Positions 1-9,405 of a DNA stretch of 64,000 nucleotides are shown here, piece by piece. The DNA comes from Thalassotalea fonticola. GTDB taxonomy: Bacteria; Pseudomonadota; Gammaproteobacteria; Enterobacterales; Alteromonadaceae. The DNA lies in the NCBI RefSeq assembly GCF_032911225.1, contig NZ_CP136600.1, forward strand, positions 3,286,001-3,350,000, written 5' to 3'. Numbering within the stretch: the stretch's first letter is position 1; each line of letters begins with the position of its first letter. The position numbers were made by a program, and so were the translations under genes. The notes below the pieces were generated by a model. That model made no database searches. It was not told the origin of the DNA and saw only the letters and a list, made by a program, of their open reading frames with translations.

Positions 1-624
1 TTTTGCCGATTGCTTTACTAAGTTTTTCAGATCGCCAAAATCGCCCATCCCCCAACTGTTTTCAGATTTTACCGAGTATAATTGTGCAGCTAAGCCCCAC
101 ATACGGTAATCGGCAGCATCATTTGGGCTATAACATTTTTGTGGTGCAACGATTAAATGCCCACTTGCCGTCTCATTGCCTAAAGTAATCGTTAATGAAT
201 GATAACCTTCAATAAGACTAGGTAAAACTACAGCAAGTTTTTTATATAAAGTGTCATCAACATTATGCTGAGCAAGTACTTCTAATTCAGACACGGCCAC
301 TTGGCCTGTTAACGTATCACCGTTTTCAAAATTGATAAGCCATTGCAAAGTATTGTTTAAATCAGCATTGGCAACGCTGATCCAGGCACTGTGAACAGCT
401 TGCTCCGACTTTACCATTTGCATTGCCGGTAACAGTGAAACCCATGATGAATCACTTAATTGCTTAACACTCGCCAAAATAGCATCGTCGCATTCAACGT
501 TGTAATTCATTGCGGTGAGTAATGCTTTTAATGCATCTTGATTGGCAGCAACCGAGTTACCGTAACTATCAATATAACTGGAGTGAAAACCTACCTGCTC
601 GGCAAGTTGTTGAATGGCTGTCAT
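1..624 (-). CDS. malQ: 4-alpha-glucanotransferase (amylomaltase), N-terminal part
   Basis: The 208 codons visible start MTAIQQLAEQVGF and run off the left edge, so only the N-terminal region preceding the catalytic barrel is present. The region resembles the N-terminal extension of bacterial MalQ (family GH77), which transfers alpha-1,4-glucan chains between maltodextrins. The ATG overlaps the glgX stop codon by one base (TAATG), which implies translational coupling at the end of a glgP-glgB-glgX-malQ operon. The catalytic residues lie outside the window, so the call rests on the N-terminal similarity and the operon context. Confidence 0.8.
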   Translation of the reverse strand, partial: MTAIQQLAEQVGFHSSYIDSYGNSVAANQDALKALLTAMNYNVECDDAILASVKQLSDSSWVSLLPAMQMVKSEQAVHSAWISVANADLNNTLQWLINFENGDTLTGQVAVSELEVLAQHNVDDTLYKKLAVVLPSLIEGYHSLTITLGNETASGHLIVAPQKCYSPNDAADYRMWGLAAQLYSVKSENSWGMGDFGDLKNLVKQSAK

Positions 625-2762
625 TATTGTGTTCCCTGTGTATCATTTTGACTGTAAGTCAGGACCGAACAACTAAATGGAGCAACAGATAACAAGGTGC
701 TATCTATCAATTTGTTAGTAATTTCGGCTGTGCTATCAGCGGTATTTATTATTTGCGACCAATTACCGGTTAAGTTTGGTAATTGAAAATTGCTTGCCAC
801 GTCAGCGGCATTAAAAATTATTAATAACGCATCATCGTTAAAAATGTTTGCTTCTTTTTTAGCATCGAAGGTGCTGGTATCAGCAAGCATCATGGCAAAA
901 CTTTTCAGCGCCTTGTTGTGCCAATTACTTTCGTCCATAGCCTCGCCATGGCAATTAAACCAACTGATATCCGGCAAACCTGTTTTTGCTGAAACCTGTT
1001 GACCGTGTTGATAATTTAATCGGTTAAGTAACGGATGTTGTTTACGCAGCTTAATCAGTTGCTGCACAAATTTAACTTGTTCTTCGTCTTCAACATGCCA
1101 ATTAAGCCAAGTAATTTCATTGTCTTGGCAATAGGCATTGTTATTGCCGTATTGACTGTTATTACGCTCATCGCCCGCGAGCAGCATAGGCGTACCCTGC
1201 GACAAAAATAACGTCGCTAAAATATTACGTTTTTGTTGATTGCGTATTTGATTGATATCAGCATCAGTGGTTTCACCTTCTACGCCGTAATTACGGCTAA
1301 AGTTACTCTGATGGCCATCTCTGTTCTGTTCGCCATTGGCTTGATTATGACGTTGCTCATAGGTCACTAAGTCATGCAAGGTATAACCATCATGAGTAGT
1401 TATTACGTTAACGCTGGCATAGGGACGCCTGCCGTGATGTTCAAAAATATCACCGCTACCATGTAATCTTCGGGCAAACTCGGCGATCATGTTGCCTTCA
1501 CCACGCCAAAAGCGACGAACAGCATCACGATATCTGTCGTTCCACTCGTACCAATTCCCCGGAAATTGACCAAGTTGATAACCGCCATGGCCAATATCCC
1601 AGGGCTCAGCGATCAGCTTTACATGAGCTAAAACAGGATCTTGGCGAAGCGCGGCAAAGAAGCTGGCATGAGTATAAAAATTATCATTACCCGGTTGATC
1701 CTGGCGACCTAAAATGGGGGCTAAATCAAAACGGAAACCGTCAACGCCCATCACTTCAACCCAGTAACGTAAACTGTCCATAACCATTTGCAAAACGCGC
1801 GGGTGAGCTAAGTTTAAGGTGTTGCCACAACCTGAATGGTTTATATAAAAGCGCTTGTCTTGTGTTTCTAAACGATAATAACTGGCGTTATCTATGCCTT
1901 TAAAACTGTACGTTGGCCCCATGTGATTACCTTCAGCGGTATGGTTATAAACCACGTCTAATATCACTTGCATTCCGGCTTGATGAAAGGCATCAACCAT
2001 CTGTTGAAACTCAGCTAAATCTTGTTGTTGACAATATCTTGGCTCTGGCGCAAAAAAGGCAATAGAGTTATAACCCCAGTAGTTTTTCAAGTCTTTTTCT
2101 AAGGCGAATGATTCATCAAAAAAGCCATGAACAGGAAGGAGCTCAACGCTGGTAACGCCTAAATCAGTCAAGTATTTAATTACCGAGGGCTCTGCTAATC
2201 CTTTGAACGTACCACGCATTTCAATCGGCACAGCAGGATTTAACTTGGTAAAGCCCTTTACATGGACTTCATAAATAATGGTTTCATTGTCGCTAACAGT
2301 TACGGCATTATTTAAGCCCGTTAACGGCGCAACCACAACACATTTGGGCATGCAGGCAGCGTTGTCATTGTTATCTATCATTAAATCCTGGGCACAGGAA
2401 TTGATATCAAAACCATAATGACTTTCTGACCAAGTAAAACTTTTATTTAATTGCCTTGCGTAAGGGTCGAGCAGTAATTTAGCCGAGTTAAAGCGATGAC
2501 CATTATGCGGTTCATAGGGACCATGTACTCGGTAACCGTATAACGTACCCGCCTGCACTTCTGGTAAATAACCATGCCAAACTTCATCGGTATATTCAGT
2601 TAACTCAACTCGGCTTAATTCAGTTTCGGTAACGTTATCGAACAAACAAAGTTCAACCTTTGTGGCGTTAGCAGAGAACAAGGCAAAGTTGGTGCCGCTA
2701 CCATCAAAGGTTGCACCTAAAGGATAATTTTTACCGGGTTTTACTAACTGAGCCATGGTCAT
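624..2762 (-). CDS. glgX: Glycogen debranching enzyme GlgX (GH13)
   Basis: Hydrolyses alpha-1,6 branches left after phosphorylase has trimmed glycogen, in the cytoplasm. It has an N-terminal CBM48-type domain (YPLGATFDGSGTNFALFS) and a GH13 barrel with the catalytic set visible: nucleophile Asp in GFRFDLAPIL near residue 343, acid Glu in IAEPWDIG near 387, and Asp in TTHDGYTLHD near 457. About 712 aa is normal for GlgX. A TTG, an ATG and another ATG lie close together at the 5' end; the ATG at 2762 is preferred. It starts just after the glgB stop and overlaps malQ by one base. Confidence 0.95.
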   Translation of the reverse strand: MTMAQLVKPGKNYPLGATFDGSGTNFALFSANATKVELCLFDNVTETELSRVELTEYTDEVWHGYLPEVQAGTLYGYRVHGPYEPHNGHRFNSAKLLLDPYARQLNKSFTWSESHYGFDINSCAQDLMIDNNDNAACMPKCVVVAPLTGLNNAVTVSDNETIIYEVHVKGFTKLNPAVPIEMRGTFKGLAEPSVIKYLTDLGVTSVELLPVHGFFDESFALEKDLKNYWGYNSIAFFAPEPRYCQQQDLAEFQQMVDAFHQAGMQVILDVVYNHTAEGNHMGPTYSFKGIDNASYYRLETQDKRFYINHSGCGNTLNLAHPRVLQMVMDSLRYWVEVMGVDGFRFDLAPILGRQDQPGNDNFYTHASFFAALRQDPVLAHVKLIAEPWDIGHGGYQLGQFPGNWYEWNDRYRDAVRRFWRGEGNMIAEFARRLHGSGDIFEHHGRRPYASVNVITTHDGYTLHDLVTYEQRHNQANGEQNRDGHQSNFSRNYGVEGETTDADINQIRNQQKRNILATLFLSQGTPMLLAGDERNNSQYGNNNAYCQDNEITWLNWHVEDEEQVKFVQQLIKLRKQHPLLNRLNYQHGQQVSAKTGLPDISWFNCHGEAMDESNWHNKALKSFAMMLADTSTFDAKKEANIFNDDALLIIFNAADVASNFQLPNLTGNWSQIINTADSTAEITNKLIDSTLLSVAPFSCSVLTYSQNDTQGTQ

Positions 2763-2768
2763 CAATAT

Positions 2769-4985
2769 TTAACCTTGTAACTCAAAAATAACAGTAGCAA
2801 GTGGCGGTACAGTGATTTCAATTGAATCATCACGTCCCTGCCAAGGGGTGTTGTTTGATTGTGCGCCTAACGGGTTACCAACATTACTGCCACCGTAAAT
2901 GGCTGCGTCTGAATTGAATATTTCTCTATGGTAGCCGGCTTTTGGTGTACCAAGACGAAATGCATGCTGTACTGTTGGAGTAAAATTACACACCACTAAA
3001 ACAGGATTAGTCCCATCTCGGCCATAGCGTACAAAGCTATAAATAGATTGCTCAGCGTTATCATGATCAACCCAATCAAAACCGTCCTTTTCACAATCTA
3101 GCTGATGCAACGCCGGCATGCTTTTATAAAGATGGTTTAAGTCTTTAATTAATTGTTGCACACCATGGTGGTTGTCGTTTTCTAACAAATGCCAATCTAA
3201 GCCTTGCTCGAAGTTCCACTCCGCGCGTTGACCAAACTCACAACCCATAAACAATAATTTTTTACCTGGATGCGTCCACATAAAACCGTAATAGGCACGT
3301 AAGTTGGCAAACTGTTGCCATTCATCGCCAGGCATACGGGTTAAAATAGAACCTTTGCCATGTACTACTTCATCGTGACTCAATGGTAAAACAAAGTTTT
3401 CATCAAACGCATAGACTAAACCAAAGCTCAGTTCATTATGGTGGTGTTGACGATAGATAGGGTCGCGTTTCATGTACGCAAGCGAGTCATTCATCCACCC
3501 CATGTTCCACTTGTAACCAAAGCCCAAGCCACCATCAGACGTTGGCCGAGAAACACCCGGCCAAGAAGTAGACTCTTCGGCAACAGAAAACGCACCGGGA
3601 TAATCGGCATAAAGCTCTTCGTTGAATTCCTTTAGGAATGCAACGGCTTCCAGATTTTCGTTACCGCCGTATTCATTCGGGATCCATTCGCCATCGTTAC
3701 GGCTGTAATCCAAATACAACATCGAGGCGACTGCATCTACTCGAATGCCATCAACATGATAAGTATCGAGCCAGTGCATTGCACTCGCGCGTAAAAAGTT
3801 TGCCACTTCAGTACGACCATAATTGTAAATTAGGGTGTTCCAATCAGGATGAAAGCCTTTACGTAAATCTTCATGTTCAAATAAGCAAGTACCATCAAAC
3901 TTTGCCAGGCCATGTTCATCAATGGGGAAATGACCAGGTACCCAGTCAATCAATAAACCAAGGCCAGCGTTGTGGCAGGCCTGGACAAAATATTTGAAAT
4001 CTTCGGCACTACCAAAACGTGCCGTAGGGGCGAATAAACCTACAGGTTGATAGCCCCAAGAGCCATCATAAGGAAATTCACTTACCGGCATGAGTTGAAT
4101 ATGGGTAAAGCCCATATCTAAAGTGTATGGAATTAAACGCTCGGCAATGTCGCGATAATTTAAAAACTCATTATTGTGGTCACGTTGCCAAGAGCCCAAG
4201 TGCAATTCATAAATTGAGATCGGGCTACTTTTGTCATTACGTAACTGACGAGAGTTCATCCAATGATGATCGTTCCAGTCGAATTCTACTTCAGCAGAAA
4301 TGACTGACGATGTATCAGGGCGCATTTGCGCTTGTACACCGTATGGATCTGCTTTTAACGCCAACAAATTACCGTTTGAATCTTTTACTTCAAATTTGTA
4401 ATGACCACCTGCAGTAACTGGAGAATAAGCGGAATTTTCAGCAATAAATATTTCCCAAATACCGCACTCCAAGCGTTTACGCATTGGGTGCAGTCGCCCG
4501 TCCCAATGATTAAACTCACCAACCACAGCAACATGGCTGGCGTTGGGGGCCCAAACGGCGAATGTAACGCCTTTCACCCCATCATGTTCGACACAATGAG
4601 CTCCAAGTTTTTGATATAACTTTTTATGTTTACCTTCATTAAAAAGATAAATGTCTAAATCGTCTAATACAGGAGAGCATGCAAACGGATCAGTTATGAT
4701 TCGCTCGCCTTGCTCTGTTTTAACGTTTAATTGGTATGAAAAACGTTTTTTACGACGAGTCGTCTTACTAAAAAAACCACTGTCATCGAGTTTATCCAGC
4801 TTAGCTACAACCTTGCCTTTTTCATCTAACAATGACACCTGCATGGCATCGGGTAAAAACGTATTTATTTGCAAATAGCCCTTATCGTTAGCGTGCAAAC
4901 CTAAAAAACCATAAGGGTTTGGGTGGTTGGCATGGGCTATTGCCTGAGCTTCATCCAAAACTGTGGTCTGATGATTATTTTGCAT
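2769..4985 (-). CDS. glgB: 1,4-alpha-glucan branching enzyme GlgB
   Basis: Makes alpha-1,6 branches in glycogen. Two N-terminal beta-sandwich regions (second one with FAVWAPNASHVAVVGEFNHW) precede a GH13 barrel. Catalytic residues are visible: Asp in GIRVDAVASM near residue 417, Glu in VAEEST near 470, and Asp in LSHDEVVHGKGS near 538. At 738 aa it is a full-length GlgB with both N domains. It lies between glgP and glgX on the same strand with short gaps, so the operon carries both branching and debranching functions. glgC and glgA are not in the window. Confidence 0.97.
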   Translation of the reverse strand: MQNNHQTTVLDEAQAIAHANHPNPYGFLGLHANDKGYLQINTFLPDAMQVSLLDEKGKVVAKLDKLDDSGFFSKTTRRKKRFSYQLNVKTEQGERIITDPFACSPVLDDLDIYLFNEGKHKKLYQKLGAHCVEHDGVKGVTFAVWAPNASHVAVVGEFNHWDGRLHPMRKRLECGIWEIFIAENSAYSPVTAGGHYKFEVKDSNGNLLALKADPYGVQAQMRPDTSSVISAEVEFDWNDHHWMNSRQLRNDKSSPISIYELHLGSWQRDHNNEFLNYRDIAERLIPYTLDMGFTHIQLMPVSEFPYDGSWGYQPVGLFAPTARFGSAEDFKYFVQACHNAGLGLLIDWVPGHFPIDEHGLAKFDGTCLFEHEDLRKGFHPDWNTLIYNYGRTEVANFLRASAMHWLDTYHVDGIRVDAVASMLYLDYSRNDGEWIPNEYGGNENLEAVAFLKEFNEELYADYPGAFSVAEESTSWPGVSRPTSDGGLGFGYKWNMGWMNDSLAYMKRDPIYRQHHHNELSFGLVYAFDENFVLPLSHDEVVHGKGSILTRMPGDEWQQFANLRAYYGFMWTHPGKKLLFMGCEFGQRAEWNFEQGLDWHLLENDNHHGVQQLIKDLNHLYKSMPALHQLDCEKDGFDWVDHDNAEQSIYSFVRYGRDGTNPVLVVCNFTPTVQHAFRLGTPKAGYHREIFNSDAAIYGGSNVGNPLGAQSNNTPWQGRDDSIEITVPPLATVIFELQG

Positions 4986-5027
4986 TATCTGTATCTTCCT
5001 AACGGTGTCATTGGTTATCGCTAAAAC

Positions 5028-7493
5028 TTAGTTTTTCGAATTCATCGGCGTTAACTTCCAGATGTTGTCTACATAATCTTGAATAGAGCGGTCAGAAGTA
5101 AATTTACCCATTTTTGCGGTATTAATAATGGCCATACGAGCCCAGCGCGTTTTGTCTTTATAAGCTTGATCAAGGGCAGTATTGGCTTTTGCGTAATCAG
5201 CAAAATCAGCCAATAATCGATATGGATCACCACCATCAAGTAAACTGTGCGCTATTGCCGACAATTCACCTGGCTTACCAGGAGTAAAGTAATCAGTGTG
5301 CAGCCAATCTAAACAGGCCTTAATTTCTTCGTCGTTATTGTAGTAGTCATAAGGGTTATAACCATTCGCTGCTAACGCTTTAATGTCGTCAACGGTGTTA
5401 CCAAAAATGAAAATATTGTCATCACCAACTTCTTCAGCAATTTCAACATTAGCGCCATCTAACGTGCCGATTGTTACCGCACCGTTAAGAGCCAGTTTCA
5501 TATTACCGGTACCTGAAGCCTCTTTACCGGCAGTAGAGATTTGTTCTGATACATCGGCCGCAGGAATGATTTTTTCAGCAAGCGTAACTCGGTAGTTTGG
5601 CATAAACACGACCTTCAACTTGCCGTTAATTCGGTCATCATTATTAATTTTGTCGGCAACTTTATTAATTGCATAAATGATCTCTTTGGCTAAGTAATAA
5701 CCTGGAGCTGCTTTTGCACCAAAGATATAAACACGTGGATGCATATCGTAATCAGGATCTGCCAACAAACGGCGATATAGGGCAAGAATATGTAAGAAGC
5801 TTAAATGTTGACGCTTGTACTCATGCAAGCGCTTAATTTGCACATCAAAAATTGCATCCGGGCTAACTACAACGCCTGTGCTTGCTAGAATTTCTTCAGC
5901 AAGTTTTACTTTGTTGTTATGCTTTATCGACATGAATTCTTGTTGAAATTTCTCATCATCAGCAAATTTAGCCACTGTGCTTAGTGATGATAGATTTTTA
6001 GCCCAATCAGTTTTCACCTTACTATCTAATAATTTAGAAAGCTCAGGGTTACAGGCCTTTAACCAGCGACGAGGGGTTACACCATTGGTCACATTGGTTA
6101 ATTTATTTGGGTATAATTGATTAAATTCTGGAAATAAATCACTCTTAACCAAATCAGAGTGAATTTGCGCTACACCATTAACTTTGAACGAAGTCACCAC
6201 ACATAAGTGCGCCATACGCACCATTTTTTCTGGGCCTTCCTCAATAATTGATAACCTGCCACGCATTTGATGATCATTTGGCCACAACTTTGCAACTTCT
6301 TCATTTAAGAAGAATTCGTTAATAGAGAATAAAATTTCTAAATGACGCGGGAGCACTCTATCGAACAATGCTACTGACCATTTTTCTAATGCTTCCGGCA
6401 ATAAAGTATGGTTCGTATAAGCAAAAATTTCACGACACATTGCGAATGCATCATTCCAGGCAAAGTCATACTCATCGATTAAAGTACGCATCAATTCTAA
6501 AATGGCAATAGTCGGGTGAGTATCGTTTAATTGAATAACGACTTGCTTACTAAATTGTGACCAATCATCACCGAATTGCTCTTGGTAACGCTTAATAATA
6601 TCTTTTATTGAACAGGCACAGAAAAAGTATTGCTGAATAAAGCGTAACTCTTTACCGGCGTCGGTTTCGTCATTTGGATAAAGTACTTTTGAAATAGTTT
6701 CCGCATGATTTTGCGCCGAATGTGCATCTTGATAGGCGCCAGAATTAAACTGGTCCCAATCGAAATGGCTTGATGCGCGCGATTCCCATAAACGCAGTAC
6801 ATTTACGGTTTTCGAGTTATAACCAACAATAGGAACATCCCAAGGCACACCTTTTATCGTTTGACCGCTATGCCAAACTTTTTTCACGCTACCATCATTA
6901 TTGGCAATGCTTTCAACATGACCAAATAATGGGATGTATTGCACTGCTTCTGGACGACATACTTCCCAAGGGTTGCCATATTCACGCCATTCATCTGGGG
7001 TTTCAATTTGACGACCTTGATGAAATTGCTGTTTGAATAAGCCATGCTCATAATGGATGCCATAACCAACAGCATTAAAGTCCATTGTTGCCAGTGAATC
7101 TAAGAAGCAGGCTGCTAAACGACCTAAGCCGCCGTTACCTAAAGCTAAATCATGGCCCTCTTCAAAGATGTCTTCAATTTCAAAACCAAGACTGGCGACG
7201 GCTTTTTGGGCAACATCAAATAAATCTAAATTATGTAAGTTGTTCGATAACATACGGCCCATTAAATACTCTAATGAAAGGTAATTAATTGAGCGGCTTT
7301 TATGTTCTTTATGGTATTTATTGGTTTCGGTTAGTTTTTCATAAACTACTTCATTAACGGTTAAACAAACCGCTTTTAAAACCGCTGTCGGGTTTTGCGC
7401 TAAATCATCTTGTGATGATGTGAAGTTTAAATGTTGTAATACTTTCTTTTTAAACTGTGCTGTAGTTAACGGCTTTTTAATTGCTGTCGCCAT
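5028..7493 (-). CDS. glgP: Glycogen/maltodextrin phosphorylase
   Basis: Phosphorolyses glycogen to glucose-1-phosphate using pyridoxal phosphate. The PLP region [15 protein letters not shown] is intact, with Lys near residue 666, and [12 protein letters not shown] and the family N-terminus are also present. The longest open frame would begin at 7529, but the usual start is [14 protein letters not shown] at 7493, giving 821 aa; the 12 upstream residues look like leader sequence. First gene of the operon glgP-glgB-glgX-malQ. A paired palindrome upstream (7677-7716) is a candidate operator. Confidence 0.95.
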   Translation of the reverse strand: MATAIKKPLTTAQFKKKVLQHLNFTSSQDDLAQNPTAVLKAVCLTVNEVVYEKLTETNKYHKEHKSRSINYLSLEYLMGRMLSNNLHNLDLFDVAQKAVASLGFEIEDIFEEGHDLALGNGGLGRLAACFLDSLATMDFNAVGYGIHYEHGLFKQQFHQGRQIETPDEWREYGNPWEVCRPEAVQYIPLFGHVESIANNDGSVKKVWHSGQTIKGVPWDVPIVGYNSKTVNVLRLWESRASSHFDWDQFNSGAYQDAHSAQNHAETISKVLYPNDETDAGKELRFIQQYFFCACSIKDIIKRYQEQFGDDWSQFSKQVVIQLNDTHPTIAILELMRTLIDEYDFAWNDAFAMCREIFAYTNHTLLPEALEKWSVALFDRVLPRHLEILFSINEFFLNEEVAKLWPNDHQMRGRLSIIEEGPEKMVRMAHLCVVTSFKVNGVAQIHSDLVKSDLFPEFNQLYPNKLTNVTNGVTPRRWLKACNPELSKLLDSKVKTDWAKNLSSLSTVAKFADDEKFQQEFMSIKHNNKVKLAEEILASTGVVVSPDAIFDVQIKRLHEYKRQHLSFLHILALYRRLLADPDYDMHPRVYIFGAKAAPGYYLAKEIIYAINKVADKINNDDRINGKLKVVFMPNYRVTLAEKIIPAADVSEQISTAGKEASGTGNMKLALNGAVTIGTLDGANVEIAEEVGDDNIFIFGNTVDDIKALAANGYNPYDYYNNDEEIKACLDWLHTDYFTPGKPGELSAIAHSLLDGGDPYRLLADFADYAKANTALDQAYKDKTRWARMAIINTAKMGKFTSDRSIQDYVDNIWKLTPMNSKN

Positions 7494-7676
7494 AATAAAT
7501 AGATTCTCTTTAGAAATTAAGCAGAACAATCCTCAATGCTTAATATTGGTAATTTAACAACCGCGCTATCAATGCTATAAAACTGTTTAGTTTTTTCAGC
7601 GGTTGCCCTTAAAATTGGCAATTTAATAATCTACCTATAAAGTTACGACAAATTAACAATTCTGTGCAAATGACTA

Positions 7677-7716
7677 CATACGTATGCATAGCCAAAAAGC
7701 CATGCATACGTATGCA
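7677..7716. promoter_or_regulatory. Paired palindromic operator candidate upstream of glgP
   Basis: Two copies of CATACGTATGCAT in inverted arrangement (7677-7689 and 7702-7714) are separated by 12 bases. Each contains the self-complementary CATACGTATG, and the right copy extends to the perfect 14-base palindrome TGCATACGTATGCA. Dyads of this size with a central CG suit a LacI-family repressor. It is about 190 bases before the glgP start and the only such element seen here. No regulator gene is adjacent, so the function is inferred. Confidence 0.5.
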
Positions 7717-7830
7717 AAATCAGATAAAACCCTGTTGTGATTCATTAATTAGGAGAGAACAAATTGAAAGTCGATTAAATTGCGACGAAATTTTAATTTT
7801 TATTGCTTGGTTTGCGGGGGACTTTGTTGA

Positions 7831-7868
7831 TTAAACCACCCAAATTAAAAGTTAATTTAGGTGGTTTA
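7831..7868. terminator. Inverted repeat / probable terminator after the PepSY gene
   Basis: TTAAACCACC and GGTGGTTTAA form a long stem with inner AAATTAA/TTAATTT pairing around a short loop, 22 bases beyond the stop of the minus-strand gene ending at 7890. A clear U-run is lacking. It separates the efflux cluster from the glycogen operon. Apart from this and the palindrome pair, the 7,494-7,889 gap shows no gene. Confidence 0.55.
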
Positions 7869-7889
7869 AATTGAGTCATCGATAATAAA

Positions 7890-8627
7890 TTATTTACTAC
7901 GACGGTTAGAGCGTTTTTTGATTTTATATTGACCTTTAAAGCCTAAATGTATGGTCCAAATAAACCCAGTTAATGATAGCCACAAAGTAATAAAGGCAAA
8001 CAACATCATTTGCACACTATTAAATCCGCCTACGTTGCCATAGTCCATAAAATGCAGCATGAAGAATATATCAGCAAAACGTTTGTCATCATCACTATGC
8101 CCTACAACGCGCCCAGACTCTGCTTCTATATAAACACTGGTGTTAATATTATCGGAAAAGTTAATTTGCCACGAAGCGTTTTTTTGTTTGGGCAAATCCT
8201 CTAACGGATAGGCTAAAAGGTTAGCGGCAATAACATCTCCTGGTCCTGTATATGATTGTTTTGCCAACTTCACGGCGAGGCTTTCATCAAGAACTAACTT
8301 TTCACCAGTATAGGCATTAACCAAAGTATAATGATTTTTGAAATGTTTATATAAGCCCTTGGTGTGAGTTAACAAATAGTAAGGTTTACCAAGCAATTGC
8401 GTTGGCACTAACGAAACACTAGATTTATTAGCTTGTAACACAACCACAGGGTCAATTAAGGAAGCCTGCTCAACTTCAACATGCTGATGTTCACGGTTTT
8501 TATAAGTATTACCTGCGGCTTTAGTATGATCCATCATATTAAAAAATATACCACTGAGCAGCCAAAGCAATAGTTGAATACCAATGATTACTGAAACCCA
8601 TTTATGAATTTTTCGAATCAATCTCAT
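7890..8627 (-). CDS. PepSY-associated TM helix protein (second copy)
   Basis: A 245-aa membrane protein. It has an N-terminal transmembrane helix (VSVIIGIQLLLWLLSGIFF), a periplasmic region with two PepSY-like halves ending TSVYIEAESGRVVGHSDD, a second helix at LLFAFITLWLSLTGFIW and a basic tail. It is a paralogue of the next gene upstream, whose stop codon overlaps this ATG by one base (TAATG). PepSY-TM proteins are linked to metal uptake or reduction at the inner membrane; here, being downstream of a CusBA-type pump, a role in metal handling is inferred. Confidence 0.8.
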   Translation of the reverse strand: MRLIRKIHKWVSVIIGIQLLLWLLSGIFFNMMDHTKAAGNTYKNREHQHVEVEQASLIDPVVVLQANKSSVSLVPTQLLGKPYYLLTHTKGLYKHFKNHYTLVNAYTGEKLVLDESLAVKLAKQSYTGPGDVIAANLLAYPLEDLPKQKNASWQINFSDNINTSVYIEAESGRVVGHSDDDKRFADIFFMLHFMDYGNVGGFNSVQMMLFAFITLWLSLTGFIWTIHLGFKGQYKIKKRSNRRSK

Positions 8628-9394
8628 TAGCTGCGACCTTCTAGCTTAATTGATCTAGTGATCTTTCTTGTTTTGTTCGATTTAAACACACGAAAATAAG
8701 TTAAGATAAGACCAAAAATTGCAGCTGCAATGCCAAATAAAGCGAAGCAAAACAATAATAAGTTTTCAATATTCTCACCGTCATCATAATCCATTACATG
8801 AAAACGAAACATCCAATCAAACAGTCGCCAAAACTCATGACGTTTACCCACCAATTTGCCAGTTTGCGCCGACACATAAATTGATGGCGCGCCAAAGTCA
8901 TCGAAATTTATTCGCCATGCAGGTAACGCTCTACGGCTTAATTCAAAGGGAGGATTTTCAGTAAATAGCTCTACCTCGTGCACTTCGCCATCGCCTGAAT
9001 AATAGTACTTAGCAGCTCTAACTGCCGTTGCTTTATCTAATGGTGAAAGCAAGTCACCATTATTCGCATTAACCATATGACTCTCATCATGGCTGGTAAA
9101 ATAATACACTTCGGTATCGATAAACCTGCCTACGCTGACATTCGCAGCATCAGGATATTGTTGTTGCAACTCAGCCAGTGAAAGGTGAATGTTTTTCACA
9201 TTAATTTTATCTTGATGATTAACAACCAAGCTGTCGCCATGGATATAATCAATATCAAAAAACACCATATACGCACCGCTTATCGACCATATAACAAATT
9301 GCACACCACAAAAGAGCATTAACCATTTATGATATTTTCTTGCCGTATTTACCAAGCTTTTAGGCTTTCTTTTTTCAGATGTATAAAAGATCAA
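8627..9394 (-). CDS. PepSY-associated TM helix protein (first copy)
   Basis: A 255-aa PepSY-TM protein with an N-terminal helix (WLMLFCGVQFVIWSISGAYM), a periplasmic segment containing WRINFDDFGAPSIYVSAQTG and VGKRHEFWRLFDWMFRFHVMDY, and a C-terminal helix (LLFCFALFGIAAAIFGLILTYF). The start is a TTG with AAGG upstream. It follows the CusA-like pump by 11 bases and overlaps the next PepSY gene by one base, so all appear to be one transcript. The two tandem copies suggest a heterodimer or a duplication specific to this cluster. Confidence 0.8.
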   Translation of the reverse strand: MIFYTSEKRKPKSLVNTARKYHKWLMLFCGVQFVIWSISGAYMVFFDIDYIHGDSLVVNHQDKINVKNIHLSLAELQQQYPDAANVSVGRFIDTEVYYFTSHDESHMVNANNGDLLSPLDKATAVRAAKYYYSGDGEVHEVELFTENPPFELSRRALPAWRINFDDFGAPSIYVSAQTGKLVGKRHEFWRLFDWMFRFHVMDYDDGENIENLLLFCFALFGIAAAIFGLILTYFRVFKSNKTRKITRSIKLEGRS

Positions 9395-9405
9395 CAGTAT
9401 TAGCC

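Noticed and set aside
3438..3997. Two plus-strand frames opposite glgB
   Set aside because: Shadows of a strongly conserved coding gene on the other strand; no ribosome site or family match.
6605..7288. Additional frames within glgP on both strands
   Set aside because: Overlap the conserved phosphorylase sequence in other frames.
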